A model generated the notes under the pieces. That model searched no databases, had not been told where the DNA came from, and saw nothing but the letters and a program-made list of their open reading frames with translations. Source: Marinilabiliales bacterium (lineage in GTDB: Bacteria; Bacteroidota; Bacteroidia; Bacteroidales; SZUA-534). Taken from it: a stretch of DNA of 64,000 nt. The translations under genes and the position numbers were made by a program. Shown piece after piece: positions 8,589 to 15,908 of the stretch (position 1 is the first letter of the stretch; each line of letters starts with the position of its first letter). The DNA lies in the NCBI GenBank assembly GCA_003512955.1, contig DOTG01000022.1, positions 33,138-97,137 of the forward strand, read 5' to 3'.

Positions 8589-9002
8589 ATGCACACCACG
8601 AATTACACAGATACATTTATCGAAATTGCCGAAGATTGCCCGGTACAATTTGCCGAAATCCCACCACAAAAGGGCGATGAAAAAACAATTGCCACGCTCC
8701 AGTTCGAGATGATTTACAGTAACCCCTACAAGTTTACTTCAGACGATATTGTGTTCCAGGCATTTGCCATAAAAAACAAAATTGCACTATTTGAGCTTCG
8801 TACCAAACGCGAAGCATTCTTCTCAAAAGGGCAACCTTGCTTGCGCTCATCACCGCTTACAAAACGTTACGGCTGGGGTGTCCATTACAACAACGAAGGC
8901 AAAATTGCCATATTTGCTGCCGAATCGGACGAATACAAAAGGTTGGTAAAAGATAGTTCGCTGAAACATTTAAAAGCCATGCGCTCGAAGAAAAACCCGT
9001 AA
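8589..9002 (+). CDS. DUF6157 family protein
   Basis: A 137-residue soluble protein. Its start M-H-T-T-N-Y-x-D-T-F-I-E and the following A-E-D-C-P-V are the hallmark of the small conserved DUF6157 family. The middle has a proline-rich P-P-Q-K-G-D-E-K-T-I-A segment and the end a short basic tail. No catalytic motif is known to me and function is unknown. It stands alone, with about 250 bases before it and 190 after it. Confidence 0.8.
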   Translation: MHTTNYTDTFIEIAEDCPVQFAEIPPQKGDEKTIATLQFEMIYSNPYKFTSDDIVFQAFAIKNKIALFELRTKREAFFSKGQPCLRSSPLTKRYGWGVHYNNEGKIAIFAAESDEYKRLVKDSSLKHLKAMRSKKNP

Positions 9003-9189
9003 CCCGGGAGGTAGAATTAAAAATTGGAGCACTGATAATACGGATTCATTAATCGTAAGCGCAGATTGCCAATGAATTATGTAATAAGGAAGACCTGAAC
9101 CCTAATTATCCATTGCCCATTACTAATTGTTGACTGCTTTTTTTTATCTAATATTGTTTTAGGAACTGTTTAATTAATAATCATTTGAT

Positions 9190-9645
9190 ATGAAGCAGAT
9201 TGAAAAACTATCAGAAAACACTCATTACAGCGCAATAAACTTAGGAGACTTTAATGATTTAATGGATTACTCCCTGGTTCATCCTGTGAATAAAAAGCTG
9301 ATTGAAGGGAAAGTATTCTTAAAAGATGTGACAAAATCAACGGGCACAGAAATTTCCTTCAATTCGCTTCCTCCGAGATCAGAGCAACCGTATTTTCATG
9401 TACACAGAAAAAACGAGGAAACTTATATAATTTTAAAAGGGGTCGGCTTTTTTCAAGTGGACAAAGACTGTTTTAGCATAAAAGAAGGTAGTGTAATACG
9501 TGTGGCTCCGCAAGGGAAACGAGGTATCTGCAATTCTTCTGATGGGTCAATGATATATATGGTAGTCCAGTCTAAAGAGAATTCGCTAGAAGAGCACACC
9601 ACAGCTGATGGAGAAAGGCTTCCTATTGAACCTAAATGGAGATAA
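9190..9645 (+). CDS. Cupin domain protein
   Basis: A 151-residue single-domain cupin. Cupin motif 1 is seen as H-V-H-R-K-N-E-E-T-Y with two His and a Glu in metal-binding spacing (about residues 64-70), followed by I-L-K-G. Motif 2 (G-S-V-I-R-V-A-P-Q-G-K-R) lacks the usual His, so metal binding may be incomplete. Cupins of this small type bind or isomerise small molecules; the ligand cannot be inferred. The gene is followed by an inverted repeat with a T-run that may end its transcript. Confidence 0.75.
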   Translation: MKQIEKLSENTHYSAINLGDFNDLMDYSLVHPVNKKLIEGKVFLKDVTKSTGTEISFNSLPPRSEQPYFHVHRKNEETYIILKGVGFFQVDKDCFSIKEGSVIRVAPQGKRGICNSSDGSMIYMVVQSKENSLEEHTTADGERLPIEPKWR

Positions 9646-9763
9646 AAAGTTATATTTGTTTTCAGTGATATGCGAAGTGTAGTAACCCGTTTCAGCATTA
9701 CTTGCAACTTGATAAGAAATCTCCCGCAAGACCTTCTGGCCATACTAGCATTGTAAGCTATTT

Positions 9764-9836
9764 AAAATGTTATAATTCAGTATATAACATTTTTTTAAAA
9801 ATAAGTACAATTTAGTTTGTATAAATAATATCTTTG
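9764..9836 (+). promoter_or_regulatory. Inverted repeat and -7 box before the rhodanese-marR pair
   Basis: AAAATGTTATA (9764-9774), an 8-base spacer and TATAACATTTT (9783-9793) form a perfect inverted repeat running into seven T's. A -7 box TATCTTTG follows at 9829-9836, 40 bases before the rhodanese ATG. The repeat may serve as the cupin terminator, or as an operator for the MarR protein encoded in the next operon; the sequence does not decide. Confidence 0.5.
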
Positions 9837-9875
9837 TAAGGATATTACTCGTGTAAACTTTAAATTTTTTTAATT

Positions 9876-10232
9876 ATGAACTCCAATGATTTTTTCCAAG
9901 CAAGAGTAGAAAATACTCTTAGTCCAATGGACTTTATGCAAGTGAGCAAACAACAGCCTGACAAATTTCTTCTGGTAGATGTAAGAAATGCCCCTGCTCA
10001 TTTAAAAAAGGTTAAAATTTCAAACGCTATCGAAATACCTCAAAATGAATTGGAAAACAGAATCTCCGAATTGCCAAAGGATAAAACAATAGTTGTCTAT
10101 TGTTGGGATGTCTGGTGTAATTTAGCCGCAAAATCTGCAATAACCCTTTTAAAAAATGGATTTAGTGTTAAAGAACTGTCAGGCGGTATAGCTGCATGGC
10201 AAACAATGAAATTGCCTATTGCTGATTTGTAG
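9876..10232 (+). CDS. Rhodanese-like domain protein
   Basis: A 118-residue single rhodanese domain. The strand L-L-V-D-V-R (about residues 35-40), the N-A-I-E-I-P segment and the active-site loop after V-V-Y-C (Cys near residue 75) are all present. The loop reads C-W-D-V-W-C-N, so the predicted persulfide Cys is followed by an unusual Trp-Asp-Val-Trp-Cys loop with a second Cys five residues on, rather than the basic C-x-x-G-x-R form. The domain ends with G-G-I-A-A-W, which is typical. The likely role is sulfur transfer or sulfur/redox sensing. It is followed after a 13-bp hairpin by a marR gene on the same strand. Confidence 0.8.
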   Translation: MNSNDFFQARVENTLSPMDFMQVSKQQPDKFLLVDVRNAPAHLKKVKISNAIEIPQNELENRISELPKDKTIVVYCWDVWCNLAAKSAITLLKNGFSVKELSGGIAAWQTMKLPIADL

Positions 10233-10241
10233 AACCAGAAA

Positions 10242-10271
10242 AAGCGGTAAATTGGGTTCAATTTACCGCTT
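10242..10271. promoter_or_regulatory. Perfect 13-bp hairpin between rhodanese and marR genes
   Basis: AAGCGGTAAATTG (10242-10254), loop GGTT, CAATTTACCGCTT (10259-10271). It starts 10 bases after the rhodanese stop and ends 14 bases before the marR ATG. There is no long T-run, so it may be an attenuating stem or an operator for MarR as well as a weak terminator. Confidence 0.6.
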
Positions 10272-10285
10272 AAATTTATTGAACT

Positions 10286-10747
10286 ATGAGCAAAGAAACT
10301 GAAAATATTTTTGGATTTGAACATCCTGACCTAAGCATTGGACATTTATTAGTTAGACTATCGAATTTGCATCAGCGTAAAATAAATACTGAACTCTCAA
10401 AAATGGACTTGACTTATGCCCAGTTTGTTTTACTTTCAGGTATCTATTGGCTTTCAATGCAATATGACGAAGTGACGCAAATAATGCTAATAAATTTGAC
10501 TAAATCTGATAAGTCAATGACATCAAATGTTTTAAAAACATTAATAGCAAAAAAACTAATTAACCGGAAGGAACATTCCAAAGACACCAGAGCAAAAGTT
10601 GTATCCATAACAAACGATGGCAAGAAGATTGTAAAGCAGGCTGTTTTACTTGTTGAGAAATTAGATTTAGGATTTTTTGTAACCGATGATTTTGAAGTAG
10701 ATGAATTACGGGTGATGTTAACGCAACTCATTAAAAAGAATGAGTAA
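10286..10747 (+). CDS. MarR family transcriptional regulator
   Basis: A 153-residue winged-helix protein. The start S-I-G-H-L-L-V-R-L-S-N-L-H-Q-R-K matches the dimerisation helix of MarR proteins. The recognition helix region reads L-T-K-S-D-K-S-M-T-S-N-V-L-K-T-L (about residues 70-87), and the wing is H-S-K-D-T-R-A-K-V-V (about 95-104). It lies directly behind the rhodanese gene, so regulation by sulfur or thiol stress is plausible. Two palindromes, before the rhodanese gene and before this gene, are candidate binding sites. It is convergent with the M20 hydrolase gene. Confidence 0.85.
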   Translation: MSKETENIFGFEHPDLSIGHLLVRLSNLHQRKINTELSKMDLTYAQFVLLSGIYWLSMQYDEVTQIMLINLTKSDKSMTSNVLKTLIAKKLINRKEHSKDTRAKVVSITNDGKKIVKQAVLLVEKLDLGFFVTDDFEVDELRVMLTQLIKKNE

Positions 10748-10885
10748 TGGATATCAAAAAACGGAAATCCTTCATACCAACTATTTTTTGACCTATATAT
10801 TTTAAGTTTCAACAAACGATAAATTGACTTATAATCAAGCCCGGAATTGCGGAATCAGGGTTTTTACAGGCTCAACAATATTGAT

Positions 10886-12028
10886 TTACTTAACCAATAG
10901 ATCGACATAAACCGAATAATAGAGATGGACGCCATAAGGGATAATTTCGTCAGGAAAATTATAATCGGCATTATGAAGTTTGGGGTGATCGGTGCCGGCA
11001 CCAAGCCCGAAAATGGCACTTTTAAACCGCTGCGAAAACTGAGCAAAATCCTCCGCCCAGGGAAAAGGCTTTTCCATCTTTACCAGCTCATAGCCTAATT
11101 GTTCTGCATGCTCGCTCAAGAGCTTTACCAACGTAGGGTCATTCTGTGTGGAGGGATAAATATCGGTGATACTTATTTCGGACTGCAGGTGATGCAGTTC
11201 CGAAACATCCCGGATTGTATTTTGGGTATGTGCAATTAGCTTTATCATATCGGCATCGTCGAACGAACGCAGGGTAATCATAATCTCAGCATGACCGGGA
11301 GTTGTCCCAAAGCTTTTATCGCCCAACGATGCATGAACAATGGTGGTCAGCACAAAATCATTAAAAAGCTGTTTCTTTTCAGGGAGTTTGGTCAACTCTT
11401 CAATAATTTTTGCCACAGCCATTGCCGGGCTGATTCCCAGTTCCGGTTCGGCTGCATGTGAGGTTTTACCAGTAAGTTTCACCTTAATTCCTTGCGATGC
11501 AGCCGTAAAGGTCTGGTTCTTGACCAGGATACTTCCTTTTGGGAATCCGGGGATGTTGTGCAACGAAAAGCAATATTGAGGAAGGATGCGTTGAAAATTT
11601 GGGTCGTTTATTACGGCTATGGCCCCCTCGCCAGTCTCTTCGGCCGGTTGAAAAAGCAGTACTACTTTTCCTTTTGTAGGCCTGTTGTTACTTATAAGCT
11701 CTGCTAAACCAACCAGGATAGACATGTGACCATCGTGCCCACACTGGTGGCCAATACCATCGGCCCGCGAAGCATAATCAATACAATTTATCTCCCTTAT
11801 CGGAAGGGCATCCATCTCGGCCCGAAACAAGATGCAAGGGCCTTCCGATTTTCCTTTGAAAACAAAGGCCACTCCATATCCACCCATGTTGTCAATGATT
11901 TCATCGGGCTGGTGTCTAATGATGGTGCGTTTGAGGGCTTCTGAAGTAAACTCTTCAGAGCCAGAAAGTTCAGGATTCTGATGTAACGATTGGCGGATAT
12001 TTACTAAATGCTGTATGTCGATGTTCAT
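10886..12028 (-). CDS. M20D family amidohydrolase (N-acyl amino acid hydrolase-like)
   Basis: A 380-residue cytoplasmic metallo-hydrolase that removes acyl groups from amino acids or related amides. Visible family motifs are H-Q-N-P-E-L-S near residue 16, H-Q-C-G-H-D-G-H-M with metal-binding Cys and His near residues 93-101, and Q-P-A-E-E-T-G-E-G with the catalytic Glu pair near 128-136. A dimerisation domain follows, and a metal-binding His is likely in G-T-D-H-P-K-L-H-N (near 350-358). Length fits M20D enzymes. The natural substrate (N-acetyl amino acids, diaminopimelate or conjugates) cannot be told. It is divergent from two transporter genes. Confidence 0.88.
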   Translation of the reverse strand: MNIDIQHLVNIRQSLHQNPELSGSEEFTSEALKRTIIRHQPDEIIDNMGGYGVAFVFKGKSEGPCILFRAEMDALPIREINCIDYASRADGIGHQCGHDGHMSILVGLAELISNNRPTKGKVVLLFQPAEETGEGAIAVINDPNFQRILPQYCFSLHNIPGFPKGSILVKNQTFTAASQGIKVKLTGKTSHAAEPELGISPAMAVAKIIEELTKLPEKKQLFNDFVLTTIVHASLGDKSFGTTPGHAEIMITLRSFDDADMIKLIAHTQNTIRDVSELHHLQSEISITDIYPSTQNDPTLVKLLSEHAEQLGYELVKMEKPFPWAEDFAQFSQRFKSAIFGLGAGTDHPKLHNADYNFPDEIIPYGVHLYYSVYVDLLVK

Positions 12029-12114
12029 TTAATTCAGGGCTTTTGAATTTTGTTTAAAAATATAATGCAAATTTGCACCGATTAATTTTGGTAAAAATAT
12101 AACAGAAATTTAGA

Positions 12115-13017
12115 ATGGCCTTTAAAAAATTGATGGTGTATGGCATAGTTACGCTGGCTATGTTTTTTTGGAGCATGACTTATATTTGGTATAAGGTTGT
12201 GTTTGAGGCATTACCGCCTATTTCGGTCATGACATTCCGGTTGTTTTTTTCTTCTGTTTTTTTGTTTGTTTTCTCGTATCTGATTAAAAAACTGCAATTT
12301 CCATCACAAAAAGACTTTTACTGGCTACTAGTATTATCGCTTTTTCAGCCGTTTTTATATTTTCTGGCCGAGAGCTACGGGGTAAGCATGGTTTCTCCCA
12401 CCATTGCGGCTGTAATCATTTCTACCATTCCCATGTTTACACCTTTTATGGCTTTTCTGTTTTATGGCCACCGGATTTCGGTTTTTAATGTATTCGGTAT
12501 TCTTGTTTCATTTCTGGGAGTTTTGATGGTAGTTTTGGGAAGGGAACTGCATTTCGAGGGTTCTGTAACAGGAATTCTTCTGTTGGTGGGAGCCGTAGGC
12601 GCTGCATTGGGCTATTCCGTCATCATTGTAAAATTGGCCAATAAATACAGTTCTTTTACCATTATCAGTTGGCAGAACCTCTTTGGGGCATGTTGTTTTT
12701 TGCCCTTATTTTTTATTTTCGATTGGAACCATGTTTCCATCCAGGATATTGATCGGCGTATCTTGCTAAATCTTATTTATTTAGCATTTTTTGGTTCGTC
12801 GCTGGCCTATGTGTTTTTTACCTATGCCATTAAAAATATCGGCATCACCAAAGCGAGTTTATTTACCAATACCATCCCTGTTTTTACAGCGGCGTTTGCC
12901 TTTTTTATTTTTGGCGAAACCATTCCGGTTTTTAAAATAGTGGGTATCGGTGTACTGTTGGTAGGACTATTTATTGGTCAGTCGCGTTGGAATTTTAACG
13001 GAAATACGATTCGGTAA
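12115..13017 (+). CDS. EamA-type DMT transporter
   Basis: A 300-residue membrane protein with about ten transmembrane helices in two EamA repeats, of the drug/metabolite transporter superfamily. The first repeat ends near residue 145 after G-I-L-V-S-F-L-G-V-L-M-V-V-L-G. The second holds P-V-F-T-A-A-F-A-F-F-I-F-G-E and closes with G-I-G-V-L-L-V-G-L, both typical. It probably exports or imports a small metabolite. A -7 box TAATTTTG (12083-12090) lies 25 bases before the ATG. A second DMT gene follows after 12 bases, so the two form an operon. Confidence 0.88.
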   Translation: MAFKKLMVYGIVTLAMFFWSMTYIWYKVVFEALPPISVMTFRLFFSSVFLFVFSYLIKKLQFPSQKDFYWLLVLSLFQPFLYFLAESYGVSMVSPTIAAVIISTIPMFTPFMAFLFYGHRISVFNVFGILVSFLGVLMVVLGRELHFEGSVTGILLLVGAVGAALGYSVIIVKLANKYSSFTIISWQNLFGACCFLPLFFIFDWNHVSIQDIDRRILLNLIYLAFFGSSLAYVFFTYAIKNIGITKASLFTNTIPVFTAAFAFFIFGETIPVFKIVGIGVLLVGLFIGQSRWNFNGNTIR

Positions 13018-13029
13018 TTCGGGTACAGT

Positions 13030-13926
13030 ATGTTGTGGATATTTTTAGGACTCATTTCCTGCTTATTTTTGGGGTTTTACGATATTGCCAAGAAATATTC
13101 GCTGAAAGATAATGCCGTAATACCGGTGCTATTTTTTGCCTCGGCTACCGGAAGTGCTTTATTTTTACCATTTATTGTTGCATCACATTCTGGTTGGTTA
13201 CCTGAACCGTCCCTGTTTTTTGTCCCCAACATCACTTGGCAGGTTCATGGCCTGATTTTGATGAAATCGTTACTAGTAGGAGCTTCATGGATATTTGCCT
13301 ATTTTGCACTGCGGCAATTGCCTTTAACCATAGTCACACCCATTCGTGCCACAGGCCCCATCTGGACCTTATTGGGGGCACTAATTGTTTATCACGAAAG
13401 TTATAATTGGCAGCAATGGGTAGGCATTACCTTAGTCTTGTTTTTCTTTTACATGTTTTCGTTGGCTGGAAATAAAGAAGGCATCCGGTTTAAGAACAAT
13501 CGGTGGATTTACTTTATTTTGATAGCTACCTTGTTAGGTTCAATCAGTACACTTTATGATAAATATTTAATTGCCCATTATCCCCGGATGGCTGTTCAGG
13601 CCTGGTTTTCGGTATATATGATTCCTGTGTTTTTTCCATTTCTTGCCTTTTTGTGGTTCCCAAGGCGGAAAAAAGGATTCCCTTTTCAATGGCGGTGGTC
13701 TATCGTGGTGATAGGGATACTGTTGACCATAGCCGATTTTGCTTATTTTTATGCACTTACCGATGATCGCGCCCTTATAACTATTTTATCAGTATTGCGC
13801 CGGACCAGTGTGGTCATTTCCTTTGTTGGCGGTGCTATTTTGTTCAAAGAGGGAAATATCAAACATAAAGCCTGGGCTTTGGCAGGTATTTTGGCCGGAG
13901 TTTTACTTGTGGTTTTCGGGAGTTAG
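13030..13926 (+). CDS. EamA-type DMT transporter
   Basis: A 298-residue protein of about ten transmembrane helices, 12 bases behind the previous DMT gene. Family features are the Q-L-P-L-T-I-V-T-P-I-R-A-T-G-P segment with G-A-L-I-V-Y-H-E-S (about residues 97-128) and the closing G-A-I-L-F-K-E…A-L-A-G-I-L-A-G-V. It is only distantly similar to its neighbour, so this is not a recent duplication. The two may act on related metabolites or as a pair; the substrate is unknown. Confidence 0.85.
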   Translation: MLWIFLGLISCLFLGFYDIAKKYSLKDNAVIPVLFFASATGSALFLPFIVASHSGWLPEPSLFFVPNITWQVHGLILMKSLLVGASWIFAYFALRQLPLTIVTPIRATGPIWTLLGALIVYHESYNWQQWVGITLVLFFFYMFSLAGNKEGIRFKNNRWIYFILIATLLGSISTLYDKYLIAHYPRMAVQAWFSVYMIPVFFPFLAFLWFPRRKKGFPFQWRWSIVVIGILLTIADFAYFYALTDDRALITILSVLRRTSVVISFVGGAILFKEGNIKHKAWALAGILAGVLLVVFGS

Positions 13927-14137
13927 TGCAAAATCTGCTTTGTAAATAACTATATTTTAGTCAATGGGTTAGGTTAAATGATTTTTAATTCAGTCAATCA
14001 CAAAATATAGAAACTAAATTCCTTTTTTAAATATATGAATACCCGTCATTAGAATTAAATAAATCATAGTCAATATAGGTATAGCTTTAAATTAAAGCAC
14101 AGGGTGTTTCAAAATGAGATAATGTTTTACTAAGAGG

Positions 14138-14168
14138 TTGTTTTGGAACCGGAAGTTTCTTATTTTTG
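14138..14168 (+). promoter_or_regulatory. Promoter of the membrane AraC regulator gene
   Basis: TTG (14138-14140), 20 bases, TATTTTTG (14161-14168). This leaves a 5' untranslated region of about 100 bases before the ATG at 14278. The remainder of the 350-base gap 13927-14277 holds no gene that I can see. Confidence 0.55.
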
Positions 14169-14277
14169 ATCTTAGGGCTGAATTTGTTCAATGGTAGTTT
14201 TAGTTAGAATGGGGTTTAGCAGGTTAAGTAAAAAATGAAAATTGGTATTCGTCTTGTTTTGTGCGGAGGTTTGAATC

Positions 14278-15783
14278 ATGAATGAGGGTAAAAGATTAAT
14301 TATGTATCAAAAAAGCTATCATCGGGTTGTTTTTTTCATCCTTATGTTACTTTATGGTTTGACAGGTTTATCCCCTTCAATTTTTGCACAAACGACCCTG
14401 GTAATAGAATCACTGCCCAATACAACTCCACAAGGCGATTCCATCTTTGTTTGCGGGACTTTCAACAATTGGGATGTTCATGATTTGAATTATCTGCTTC
14501 ACAAACAGATCAATGGAAAATATGCCATTATTATTCCTAAGCAGCATACATATTTTGAATACAAATTCTCCAGAGGGAGCTGGGTAAAAGTTGAAACCAA
14601 CAAGTTGAACGATTACATTAAAAACCGCGTTCATCAGGAACCGGATGCAAATCTGGTATATGTAACTGTAGCAAACTGGCAAGATCTAGGCGGGGGTAAA
14701 AAGTTTAATTACTTTGTGTTATGGTTTTTTGCCATGGCATTGTTGGGGTTCGTATTTCTGTTTTCTTTACTCAGGATAGAGAGGTCTGATAAAATGAGAG
14801 TCAAAATCTTTCTGGTTCTGAATACGTTTTTAATAGCCTCGTTGTTGGGTGCTGTATTGTATGAGCAGTCAAATCTTATTTGGCAGTCATATTTCAATAT
14901 GGTTAGCCATGTGTTACTATTTGCCTGGGGTCCGGTTTTATATCTTTTTGTTTACATACACATCCATCAAAGTTGGCCTGCCAATTTCCGGTGGTATTTT
15001 ATTCCCCTCATATTTGTAATTGTGCTACATGGTTTGCAATTATTCAATGTTCCCTGGTTACAGTTTTATTCAAAAGAGATACACCCTTTATTCGATCTTG
15101 GAAATGTTGTGCTAATTATATTGGGATTGTCCTTTAATTTATGTTACTTTTTGGGAGGTTTAAGATTACTAAATCAGTCTGATGAAATCAATGTTCCGTT
15201 AGAAGTTTTTTTTCTCACATGGATATTGAGAGGTAGCTTCGGTGGTTTGGCTATTTTACTGGTCAATGGGGTTCTGTTGTTTTTGGGAATCCAATGGACT
15301 TTCATTCAAAATTACACGCTCTTTCTGGTTTACATGTCATGTACCATTGCGTTTGAGTTTTATTTTGTTTGGAAATATCCTGAATTATTGCGGGTAAAAT
15401 CGGTCTCCTCGGGATTGTGGACTTTTGAGATAATTGAACGTATTGAAAAATTGATGTATCAGCAAAAGCCCTTTAAAAACCCGGAACTTACCGTAGCAGA
15501 ACTATCAGTTTTACTGAATATTAAACCTCATGTGCTTTCAAAAATCCTAAACGAGTATTACAAAAAAAATTTCCGCGATTTTATTAATGAATATAGAGTG
15601 CAAGAGTTTATCAAAATGCTTTCGGATTCAACTTACCGTAATTATACCTTTCTGGCATTGGCTCATGAGGTTGGATTTAATTCCAAATCAACATTCAACC
15701 TGGCCTTTAAAAAATCAACCCAGCTTTCGCCACGTGAATATCTGAGTCAGAATGAATTATCGAGAACAAAACAAACGTCCTAA
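14278..15783 (+). CDS. Membrane-bound AraC-type regulator with a glycogen-binding-like sensor domain
   Basis: A 501-residue protein with an unusual order of parts. A signal peptide ends at about residue 38 (I-F-A-Q-T). Residues 40-135 form a small beta domain whose I-F-V-C-G-T-F-N-N-W-D matches the CBM48/AMPK-type glycogen-binding or isoamylase early-set fold. About 7-8 hydrophobic segments follow (150-375). Residues 395-500 carry an AraC-type double helix-turn-helix ending in F-N-S-K-S-T-F-N-L-A-F-K-K…S-P-R-E-Y. The sensor would face the periplasm and the HTH the cytoplasm, so it may sense glucan and switch on the alpha-amylase gene 125 bases downstream. That role is inferred from domains and context. 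A start at 14302 is also possible. Confidence 0.85.
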   Translation: MNEGKRLIMYQKSYHRVVFFILMLLYGLTGLSPSIFAQTTLVIESLPNTTPQGDSIFVCGTFNNWDVHDLNYLLHKQINGKYAIIIPKQHTYFEYKFSRGSWVKVETNKLNDYIKNRVHQEPDANLVYVTVANWQDLGGGKKFNYFVLWFFAMALLGFVFLFSLLRIERSDKMRVKIFLVLNTFLIASLLGAVLYEQSNLIWQSYFNMVSHVLLFAWGPVLYLFVYIHIHQSWPANFRWYFIPLIFVIVLHGLQLFNVPWLQFYSKEIHPLFDLGNVVLIILGLSFNLCYFLGGLRLLNQSDEINVPLEVFFLTWILRGSFGGLAILLVNGVLLFLGIQWTFIQNYTLFLVYMSCTIAFEFYFVWKYPELLRVKSVSSGLWTFEIIERIEKLMYQQKPFKNPELTVAELSVLLNIKPHVLSKILNEYYKKNFRDFINEYRVQEFIKMLSDSTYRNYTFLALAHEVGFNSKSTFNLAFKKSTQLSPREYLSQNELSRTKQTS

Positions 15784-15908
15784 ATTTAAAATCGGTCGAA
15801 GTTGTTGGTAAAAGTTCGGACGGATTTTAAAAATGAGTCGTTTTTTGATTCCAAACATCGGAACTTGCACCTGCTAAATCAAAAACAATATTAACTAAAC
15901 TCGCTTTT

